Below the pieces are notes generated by a model. It did no database searches. It had not been told where the DNA came from and saw nothing but the letters and a program-made list of their open reading frames with translations. Below are positions 6,063 to 10,977 of a stretch of DNA of 10,977 bases, piece by piece (the first letter of the stretch is position 1; each line of letters begins with the position of its first letter). The DNA lies in the NCBI GenBank assembly GCA_005786915.1, contig SYCM01000073.1, positions 1 through 10,977 on the forward strand, read 5' to 3'. The position numbers and the translations under genes are program-made. Source of the DNA: Bacteroidota bacterium. Its GTDB lineage: Bacteria; Bacteroidota; Bacteroidia; Flavobacteriales; Schleiferiaceae.

Positions 6063-6729
6063 TAATGTCAATGAATCGCTCCACGTCTTTGATTTTGCCA
6101 AACACGACCAACTCGTCGATTTCCTCGATGACCATGTCGTCTTGCGGAACGCCTTTGATGTGGGCAACTTCGTCATCTCCGCCCTTTTGAATGACCGTGA
6201 CCAGGTTGAGGCGGTACTTTTCCAACAGGCCAATGTCTTTGAGCGACCTTCCCACCGTACTCCGGGGGGCGGCGATTTCTACAATCTCGTAGTTGTCCGG
6301 AAGGGTAACGCACATCATCATGCCGGGGTTGATGAGGCGCTCGGCCACGTTTTTACCCACCTCTTCTTCGGGCGAAAGAACCTCCCTCACCCCCATTTTT
6401 TCGAGGATTTTGCGTTGGGTCTCACCTTGGGCGCGGGCAATGATGCGGGTGACGCCCATCTCCATGAGCTTCACCGTGGTCAGCAGCATACCTTCAAAAT
6501 TCTGTCCGATCGACACCACCACTGCATCCATATCGAGGATGTTCTGCGCCTTCAGCGCACGCGGGTCGGTTGAATCCATTACCACGGCATAGGCCACTTG
6601 GTCTTTGATCCCTTCGACCTTGTCTTCGTCGATGTCGATTGCGATCACCTCGGCGCCCTTTTCAGAGAGCTTTCGGCAAATGGCGGAACCAAACTGGCCC
6701 AACCCGATTACGGCAAATTTGTCCGCCAT
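6055..6729 (-). CDS. trkA: TrkA/KtrA-family potassium uptake regulatory subunit
   Basis: Cytoplasmic nucleotide-binding (RCK) protein that gates a Trk/Ktr-type K+ channel in the membrane. It has 224 residues, the single RCK_N plus RCK_C size of KtrA-like proteins rather than the double-length E. coli TrkA. The Rossmann loop GLGQFGSA is at 9-16, with an acidic residue at the end of strand 2 (AIDIDED, D32), as expected for NAD or ATP/ADP ribose binding. The C-terminal half (about 135-220: EIVEIAAP, STVGRSL, DELVVFGK) matches the RCK_C fold. No membrane partner (TrkH/KtrB) lies in the window. The metB-like stop is 16 bases upstream of the start, and a -7-like octamer overlaps that stop. It heads the overlapping trkA-lipoprotein-blh cluster. 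Confidence 0.9.
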   Translation of the reverse strand: MADKFAVIGLGQFGSAICRKLSEKGAEVIAIDIDEDKVEGIKDQVAYAVVMDSTDPRALKAQNILDMDAVVVSIGQNFEGMLLTTVKLMEMGVTRIIARAQGETQRKILEKMGVREVLSPEEEVGKNVAERLINPGMMMCVTLPDNYEIVEIAAPRSTVGRSLKDIGLLEKYRLNLVTVIQKGGDDEVAHIKGVPQDDMVIEEIDELVVFGKIKDVERFIDING

Positions 6730-6745
6730 GATGTTGAAAATCTTA

Positions 6746-7894
6746 CTACGAAAGTACGGAAAGTGCCTGATCTAAGTCGGCCGTGAGGTCGTGCACGTCT
6801 TCGAGGCCCACGCTGAGGCGAATGAGGCCGTCGGTCACGCCCGTCTTTTCGCGTTCAGCCTTCGGAATGCTCGCGTGGGTCATGGTCGCCGGATGGCCCG
6901 CGAGCGACTCCACGCCGCCCAAAGATTCAGCCAAAGTGAAGACCTTGAGGGCCGAAACCACCGCGCTGGCCTTGGCCAGGTCGTTGTCGTGCAAGGCAAA
7001 CGAAACCATTCCGCCAAACTGCTTCATTTGGCGCGCCGCCACCTCGTGGCCCGGATGGTCCTTGAGGCCGGGGTAGTACACCTTGCGAACTGCGGGGTGC
7101 TTGGCAAGGTGGGCTGCCACAACCTCGGCGTTTTGGCAGTGGCGATCCATGCGCACGTGCAGCGTTTTAATTCCGCGCAGCGCCAAAAAACTGTCCATCG
7201 GACCGCAGACCGCGCCCGAAGCGTTCTGGATGAAGTACAGGCGCTCAGCCAGCGCCGCGTCGCCCACCGCGAGCAGCCCCAAGACTAAGTCGCTGTGGCC
7301 GCCCAAGTACTTGGTCGCGGAGTGTAGAACGATGTCGGCTCCGAGCTCCAGCGGGCGCTGCAGGTAAGGCGTTGCAAAGGTGTTGTCAACCACCACCAGG
7401 GCGCCCACCTTTTTGGCCTCGTCAGCCAAGGCCTTGATGTCGAGCACGTTGAGCATGGGGTTGGTCGGGGTCTCGAGCCACACCATCTTGGTAGCAGGAG
7501 TGATCAGCCCGCGCAGCTCAGCGGGATCGGCCAACGGCGCAAAGCTGAACTTCAGTCCAAAGGGCTCAAACACTTTGGTGAAGAGGCGGTAGGTTCCGCC
7601 GTAGAGGTCGCTCGTGCTGACGACGTGGTCGCCGGGCTTCAGGAGCTTCATGCACGCGTCCACTGCCGCGAGGCCGCTGCCGAAGGCGAGGCCGTGGGTT
7701 CCGCCCTCGATGGCCGCAATGGCGTTCTCAAGCGCGCGCCGCGTCGGATTTTGTGTGCGGCTGTACTCGTAGCCTTTGTGCACGCCCGGAGCTTCTTGGG
7801 CGTAGGTAGACGTCTGGTAAATCGGAGGCATAACCGCCCCAGTGGACGGGTCGTGGTGCTGGCCTCCGTGGATGGCAAGGGTGTCGAAATGCAT
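6746..7894 (-). CDS. metB: Cystathionine gamma-synthase or gamma-lyase-like PLP enzyme
   Basis: Member of the Cys/Met-metabolism PLP family (fold type I), 382 residues, full length. Seen: YSRTQNPTRRALE (44-56; Y44 and R46 bind the cofactor phosphate of the neighbouring subunit), SDLYGGTY (95-102, Y98 stacks on PLP), ETPTNP (141-146), VVVDNTF (167-173, D170), and the PLP lysine K195 in HSATKYLGGHSD. The end motif ESLGGVESLAGHPATMTHASIP carries the Glu (E329) associated with gamma-type chemistry rather than beta-lyase. Cystathionine gamma-synthase (methionine synthesis), cystathionine gamma-lyase and methionine gamma-lyase are hard to separate by eye, so the symbol is provisional. It is divergent from gluQ. 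It lies upstream of trkA with a 16-base gap, but no functional link to the downstream genes is evident. Confidence 0.85.
   Translation of the reverse strand: MHFDTLAIHGGQHHDPSTGAVMPPIYQTSTYAQEAPGVHKGYEYSRTQNPTRRALENAIAAIEGGTHGLAFGSGLAAVDACMKLLKPGDHVVSTSDLYGGTYRLFTKVFEPFGLKFSFAPLADPAELRGLITPATKMVWLETPTNPMLNVLDIKALADEAKKVGALVVVDNTFATPYLQRPLELGADIVLHSATKYLGGHSDLVLGLLAVGDAALAERLYFIQNASGAVCGPMDSFLALRGIKTLHVRMDRHCQNAEVVAAHLAKHPAVRKVYYPGLKDHPGHEVAARQMKQFGGMVSFALHDNDLAKASAVVSALKVFTLAESLGGVESLAGHPATMTHASIPKAEREKTGVTDGLIRLSVGLEDVHDLTADLDQALSVLS
6749..6756 (-). promoter_or_regulatory. Candidate -7 element in front of trkA
   Basis: On the minus strand TACTTTCG (one change from TAnnTTTG) lies within the last codons of the metB-like gene, with 19 bases between it and the trkA ATG. 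It could give trkA, the lipoprotein and blh their own promoter. No TTG is seen at -33 spacing, so the alternative is read-through from the metB-like gene. Confidence 0.35.
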
Positions 7895-7898
7895 AGGG

Positions 7899-7906
7899 TA
7901 AATCTA
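7899..7906 (-). promoter_or_regulatory. Candidate -7 element of the metB-like gene
   Basis: On the minus strand TAGATTTA is followed by CCCT and then the ATG. It fits TAnnTTTG except for the last base. Its layout mirrors that before yicC (TACCTTTG-CCCCT-ATG). The position would give a leaderless or nearly leaderless mRNA. Confidence 0.35.
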
Positions 7907-7916
7907 CGCCAATTGA

Positions 7917-7965
7917 GCAAGTGGTTGCGGGTTGCTGGCGAACGGGGTGCGAGCAGCTAGTAGCT
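7917..7965. repeat. Heptad-type intergenic repeat patch, copy 2
   Basis: In the gap between the divergent metB-like and gluQ genes, successive 7-base units can be read: GGTTGCG, GGTTGCT, GGCGAAC, GGGGTGC, GAGCAGC, TAGTAGC. They are related to the units at 884-926 and 9768-9815 but are more degenerate. No coding or obvious hairpin function is visible. Confidence 0.5.
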
Positions 7966-7981
7966 ATTTTGCGCTACGGCC

Positions 7982-7989
7982 TAACTTCG
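7982..7989 (+). promoter_or_regulatory. Candidate -7 element of gluQ
   Basis: TAACTTCG, then GGTC, then the gluQ ATG. This is the same octamer and the same 4-base spacing as for trpS. It has one mismatch to TAnnTTTG. The preceding TTG (in ATTTTGCGC) is only about 10 bases away, which is too close for a standard -33. Confidence 0.4.
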
Positions 7990-7993
7990 GGTC

Positions 7994-8914
7994 ATGGTCG
8001 GCCGCTTCGCCCCTTCTCCCACCGGAATCATGCACTGGGGCAACGCCTCCACGGCGCTTGTGGCTTGGCTGCAGGCGCGGGCGGCGGGCGGACGCATGCT
8101 GCTCCGCATGGAAGATGTGGATGCGCAGCGGAGCAAGCCCGAGTTTGCCGACGGTTGGCGCCGCGACCTCACCTGGCTGGGCTTGGACTGGGACGAAGAG
8201 GTAGCGCCGCAGTCCCAGCGCGGACCCCGCTACGCGGAGGCCCTCGCAAACTTAACCGCCCAAGGGCTAGTCTTTGCGTGCCGCTGCACGCGGCGCGACA
8301 TGGAAGAAGCGGTTTCGGCGCCCCACGGAAGCTTCATGGGGTCCTACCCCGGAACCTGCGCCGACGGCCAATGGCCGCTCGACGGTCCGGGTGCACGGCG
8401 CCTTAGGATTCCTCACGAGTTTTGGGAACGCCCGGCCGACAGCGCCAAGCTTCGGGATGAGCCTGCCGCCACGGGACGGTTGGGGCTTAATGATGCGGTG
8501 GTACTTCGCCGCGCCGACGGCGCCTGGGCGTACCAGCTGGCCGTAGTGGTCGACGACCTGGATCAGGGCGTGACGCACATTGTGCGCGGCCGGGATTTGG
8601 AGGACAGTGCGCCGCTTCAGCAGTTTCTGCACCGCGCCCTTGGCAATCCGCGGCCGCCGCAGGTGGCGCACGCTCCGCTTTGGATGGGTCCGGACGGGCA
8701 CCGGCTGAGCAAGCGGCACGGGTCGGTGGGCGTGCGGAATTCGGGGTTGGAGGCGGCCCAGGCCGTGGGCCTCCTGGCCCACGGCCTGGGGCTGCGCGAC
8801 CGCCCGGACGCCTGTACTCCCGACGAATTGATCGACGACTGGCGGGCGCGCGGCCCGGCCACCCTCGCCTGCGGCGAGGTGGCGGCCGCCTCCTTCCTAC
8901 CTTTGCCCCTATGA
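7994..8914 (+). CDS. gluQ: Glutamyl-queuosine tRNA(Asp) synthetase
   Basis: A truncated glutamyl-tRNA synthetase paralogue that attaches glutamate to the queuosine base at the wobble position of tRNA-Asp rather than to a tRNA end. It has 306 residues, the catalytic domain alone, with no anticodon-binding domain. Seen: RFAPSPTGIMHWGN (4-17, HIGH-type motif), LRMEDVD (37-43), and the GluQ-RS zinc site with C96, C98, Y118 and C122 (CRC then YPGTC). Further motifs are AYQLAVVVDD (179-188), GVTHIVRGRDL (192-202) and the KMSKS variant HRLSK (236-240). The zinc ligand set separates it from ordinary GltX. Its TGA overlaps the yicC ATG (ATGA at 8911-8914). It is divergent from the metB-like gene. Confidence 0.93.
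   Translation: MVGRFAPSPTGIMHWGNASTALVAWLQARAAGGRMLLRMEDVDAQRSKPEFADGWRRDLTWLGLDWDEEVAPQSQRGPRYAEALANLTAQGLVFACRCTRRDMEEAVSAPHGSFMGSYPGTCADGQWPLDGPGARRLRIPHEFWERPADSAKLRDEPAATGRLGLNDAVVLRRADGAWAYQLAVVVDDLDQGVTHIVRGRDLEDSAPLQQFLHRALGNPRPPQVAHAPLWMGPDGHRLSKRHGSVGVRNSGLEAAQAVGLLAHGLGLRDRPDACTPDELIDDWRARGPATLACGEVAAASFLPLPL
8898..8905 (+). promoter_or_regulatory. Candidate internal -7 element of yicC inside the gluQ end
   Basis: TACCTTTG matches TAnnTTTG at every fixed position and is followed by CCCCT and the yicC ATG. It lies within the last codons of gluQ and could drive yicC-gmk-nadD as a leaderless transcript. It may also be chance, since it sits in coding sequence. No -33 TTG is visible. 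Confidence 0.4.
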
Positions 8915-9768
8915 TTCAATCTATGACCGGCTTCGGCCAGGCAAGTGCCACGTTCGAGGGGCTCCGCATCTCGGTAGAAATCCGCTCGCTCAACAGCCGC
9001 GGCCTCGACCTCAACCTGCGCATGCCGCACCGCTACCGCGAGCGCGACTTAGTGTGGCGCAAAATGATTGGAGATGCGGTGCAGCGCGGCAAAGTCGACG
9101 TCAGCATCAACCGCGAACAGGCCGAGGGCCGCAGCAGCAGCTTGAATGAAGCCCACCTACGCCAAATCATGGACGACCTGCAGCGCATTGCGGGCGGCAG
9201 CTTGACTCCGGCTGAGGCGTTGGCGATGGCCTTGCGGGTTCCGACGGAACAGGGTCCTTCCATTGACTTGGACCCCGCCGAAGCAGAAGCGGTGGAGGCC
9301 CTGATTCGTTCCGCGCTGGACGCGTTTCAAACGTTTCGCAGCCACGAAGGTTCCGCCCTCGCCAAAGACCTCGAAGCCAATTTGGCGACGATTGAGCGAG
9401 GCCTTCCCGTCATTGAAGCTGCGGAACCCGAGCGGCTGGACCACCTCAAGGGCCGCCTAACCAAGGCCGCCGTGAAGGCTGCCGACGACCAGCCGATGGA
9501 CCTGCAGCGCTGGGAACAGGAACTCCTTTTTTACGTTGAAAAGATTGACATCAACGAAGAAAAGGTCCGCCTCAAGGCGCACATTCAGCACTTCCGTGAG
9601 GCCTTGGCCGCTGGTGAAGGCCGCAAACTCGGCTTTTTGGCCCAAGAACTCGGCCGCGAAATCAACACCCTCGGCAACAAAGCCCACCACGTCGGCATGC
9701 AGCGCCAGGTGGTTCAGATGAAGGAGGAACTCGAGAAAATCAAAGAGCAAGTCCTCAACGTCCTGTAA
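8911..9768 (+). CDS. yicC: YicC/YloC-family endoribonuclease
   Basis: 285 residues from the ATG at 8911. That start gives the family's typical opening MIQSMTGFGQ; a longer frame upstream is a shadow of gluQ. The family has single-strand-directed endoribonuclease activity and is linked to stationary-phase physiology and small-RNA turnover in enterobacteria. Seen: the N-terminal YicC domain with EIRSLNSRGLDLNLRMP (23-39) and the C-terminal DUF1732 region. The latter includes EQELLFYVEKIDINEEKVRLKAHI split across about 206-229, then GRKLGFLAQELGREINTLGNKA and the EELEKIKEQVLNVL tail. It has full length and no missing blocks. It is followed by a heptad repeat patch and gmk. The yicC-gmk neighbourhood is widely conserved in bacteria. 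Confidence 0.93.
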   Translation: MIQSMTGFGQASATFEGLRISVEIRSLNSRGLDLNLRMPHRYRERDLVWRKMIGDAVQRGKVDVSINREQAEGRSSSLNEAHLRQIMDDLQRIAGGSLTPAEALAMALRVPTEQGPSIDLDPAEAEAVEALIRSALDAFQTFRSHEGSALAKDLEANLATIERGLPVIEAAEPERLDHLKGRLTKAAVKAADDQPMDLQRWEQELLFYVEKIDINEEKVRLKAHIQHFREALAAGEGRKLGFLAQELGREINTLGNKAHHVGMQRQVVQMKEELEKIKEQVLNVL

Positions 9769-9815
9769 ACCAGCAGCCAGTAACTAGCAACTAGAAGCCA
9801 GAAGCCAAAAAGCCC
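9768..9815. repeat. Heptad-type intergenic repeat patch, copy 3
   Basis: The whole yicC-gmk gap is made of 7-base units in register: AACCAGC, AGCCAGT, AACTAGC, AACTAGA, AGCCAGA, AGCCAAA, ending just before the gmk ATG at 9817. This is the clearest of the three copies. It replaces any recognisable ribosome binding site for gmk. Confidence 0.65.
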
Positions 9816-9816
9816 T

Positions 9817-10392
9817 ATGTCCCCCGGCCAACTCCTCATACTTTCTGCTCCGTCGGGCGCCGGCAAAACCACGCTGGTGCGCCGTTTGATGGCGCAGCTT
9901 CCGGGGCTGGCGTTCAGCATTTCGGCGACGACGCGGGCTCCGCGCGGTAGCGAAGAGGACGAAGTCGACTACCACTTTTTGACGACCGAAGACTTTCGGG
10001 CGCGGGTGGACCGAGGCGATTTCCTGGAATGGGAAGAGGTCTACCCCGGCCGCTACTACGGAACCTTGCGCAGCGAGGTCGAGCGCCTCTGGGCCGAGGG
10101 CAAGGTCGTTGCCTTCGACATCGACGTGATGGGCGCACTCAACCTCAAACGGCAGTTTGGGGACCGCGCGCTGGCGATGTACGTGGCGCCGCCTAGCCTC
10201 GAGGTGCTGGGTCAGCGACTTCGCGGGCGCGGAACTGAGACCGAAGACCAAATCGCCCAGCGCTTGGCCAAGGCCGAGTGGGAGCTCGCCCAAGCGCCTG
10301 GGTTTGACCGGGTGGTGGTCAACGACGACCTCGATCGGGCTGAATCCGAAGCCCTCGCGGCGATTTTAGCCTTTGCTCCGTCGTGCGCATAG
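9817..10392 (+). CDS. gmk: Guanylate kinase
   Basis: Converts GMP and ATP to GDP and ADP in the cytoplasm, an essential step to GTP and dGTP. It has 191 residues, a normal length. Seen: P-loop APSGAGKTT (11-19), the GMP-binding segment SISATTRAPRGSEEDEVDYHF (34-54, R40), FLEWEEVYPGRYYGT (69-83) with E71 and the tyrosines that hold GMP, and FDIDVMGALNLK (100-111). The basic lid segment LRGRGTETEDQIAQRL is at about 135-150. It lies directly after the repeat patch, and its TAG overlaps the nadD start by 10 bases, implying coupled expression. Confidence 0.97.
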   Translation: MSPGQLLILSAPSGAGKTTLVRRLMAQLPGLAFSISATTRAPRGSEEDEVDYHFLTTEDFRARVDRGDFLEWEEVYPGRYYGTLRSEVERLWAEGKVVAFDIDVMGALNLKRQFGDRALAMYVAPPSLEVLGQRLRGRGTETEDQIAQRLAKAEWELAQAPGFDRVVVNDDLDRAESEALAAILAFAPSCA

Positions 10393-10964
10393 GACTGCTG
10401 CTGGGCACGTTTAACCCCGTGCACCTGAGCCACTTGCTGGTGGCCGAGCGACTCCAAAAGCACGCTCGCCTCGACGAAGTCTGGCTTGTTTTGACCCCGC
10501 GCAATCCGTTCAAGCAGGGCGAAGCGCTCGCGAGCGACGCCCACCGGTTTGCCATGCTGCAGCTCGCGGTGACCGGTCGGTCGGGGCTGGCGGCGAGCGA
10601 CGTCGAACTCGGGTTGCCCCAGCCCAACTACACGGTCGACACCTTGGAGCTCCTGGCGGCGCGGCACCCCGAACACCAGTTCGCGCTGCTCATGGGCGAA
10701 GACAACTTGGCGGGTTTTGACCGCTGGCGGAATCCCGACCGCATTCTGGAACTGGCCGAACTGGTCGTGTACCCCCGGCCCGATTCGGGGCTCGACCCCG
10801 AGTCGAGCTGGCTGCAGCATCCGCGCGTTCGCCGGGTAGACGATGCCCTGATGGCGCGCAGCAGCACCGGGGTGCGCCGTAGTGTGGCCGAAGGTTCCGA
10901 AGCCCTTGACGACCTACCGGCCGCCGTCGCAGCGTATATTCGAGATCACGATCTCTACCGCTAG
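10383..10964 (+). CDS. nadD: Nicotinate-nucleotide adenylyltransferase
   Basis: Joins nicotinate mononucleotide and ATP to form deamido-NAD, the shared late step of NAD synthesis. It has 193 residues starting at GTG 10383, whose codons give RIGLLLGTFNPVH at once; no ATG fits. Seen: nucleotidyltransferase motif GTFNPVHLSH (8-17, H14 and H17), TPRNPFKQ (38-45), PNYTVDTLELL (81-91), and the C-terminal SSTGVRRSV, which corresponds to the usual SSTxIR. The HxGH motif reads HLSH, with Ser in place of Gly. It overlaps gmk by 10 bases. After its TAG, an ATG at 10971 may begin the next gene, but only 7 bases are visible. Confidence 0.95.
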   Translation: MRIGLLLGTFNPVHLSHLLVAERLQKHARLDEVWLVLTPRNPFKQGEALASDAHRFAMLQLAVTGRSGLAASDVELGLPQPNYTVDTLELLAARHPEHQFALLMGEDNLAGFDRWRNPDRILELAELVVYPRPDSGLDPESSWLQHPRVRRVDDALMARSSTGVRRSVAEGSEALDDLPAAVAAYIRDHDLYR

Positions 10965-10977
10965 ACTTTTATGAGCC

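Noticed and set aside
6063..6233. Upstream extension of the lipoprotein frame into trkA
   Set aside because: The extra residues are an out-of-frame shadow of trkA. A signal peptide and lipobox appear only when translation starts at 6062.
5968..6573. Plus-strand open frame of about 200 codons opposite trkA and the lipoprotein
   Set aside because: It spans the junction of two real minus-strand genes, has no family features, and looks like an antisense shadow.
8680..8910. Upstream extension of the yicC frame into gluQ
   Set aside because: The extra residues are an out-of-frame copy of gluQ, and the conserved family start MIQSMTGFG lies exactly at 8911.
10971..10977. Possible start of another gene (ATGAGCC) after nadD
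   Set aside because: Only 7 bases are visible, so neither a product nor a real start can be supported.
1..10977. Search for CRISPR arrays, tRNA/rRNA genes, insertion sequences, integrase sites or defence genes
   Set aside because: No regularly spaced direct repeats, cloverleaf-like tracts, transposase or recombinase motifs were seen. The heptad patches are too short-unit and degenerate to be CRISPR.

Overview
The window looks like a chromosomal segment of a GC-rich, probably aquatic member of the Bacteroidota. Several things point there. The yicC-gmk-nadD order is familiar from that phylum. Protein sequences look like Bacteroidota homologues, for example the extra loop near the end of the RND pump and the flavobacterial-style proteorhodopsin. 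Shine-Dalgarno sequences are absent, and octamers resembling the Bacteroidota sigma-A -7 element (TAnnTTTG) sit just upstream of many start codons. Most of the DNA is ordinary, compact, protein-coding sequence. I saw no rRNA, tRNA, CRISPR array, insertion sequence or phage gene.

Layout, left to right. (1) The 3' end of an RND efflux pump gene (1-886, +), followed by a short heptad-repeat patch and a GC-rich hairpin. (2) dxs, an unusually short 1-deoxy-D-xylulose-5-phosphate synthase (981-2576, +), converging on trpS (2680-3654, -) with a shared terminator-like hairpin between them. (3) An AT-rich spacer (3655-3934) and then a light-driven proton pump of the proteorhodopsin family (3935-4648, +). 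(4) Converging on the rhodopsin, a minus-strand cluster that reads metB-like -> trkA -> lipoprotein -> blh (7894 down to 4702). The last three genes overlap, and the final one, blh, is a Brp/Blh-type beta-carotene dioxygenase expected to make the rhodopsin's retinal. (5) A divergent plus-strand cluster gluQ -> yicC -> gmk -> nadD (7994-10964), partly overlapping, with a second heptad-repeat patch before it and a third between yicC and gmk.

How the genes fit together: blh cleaves beta-carotene to retinal, and the rhodopsin binds retinal and pumps protons. dxs opens the MEP isoprenoid route that would feed carotenoid synthesis, although its closeness may be coincidence. The rhodopsin carries the proton-pump residues D83, T87 and E94, a green-type Met91 at the spectral tuning site, and a glycine (G140) where many rhodopsins have a bulky residue. 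That glycine is the one associated with a carotenoid-antenna 'fenestration'. The remaining genes are housekeeping: tRNA charging and modification, sulfur amino acids, K+ uptake regulation, RNA turnover, GTP supply and NAD synthesis.

I found no wholly new system. The points most worth a second look are the shortened dxs, the possible antenna-type rhodopsin with its blh partner, the dispersed heptad repeats, and the -7-like elements placed 4-5 bases from start codons, which suggest leaderless mRNAs.
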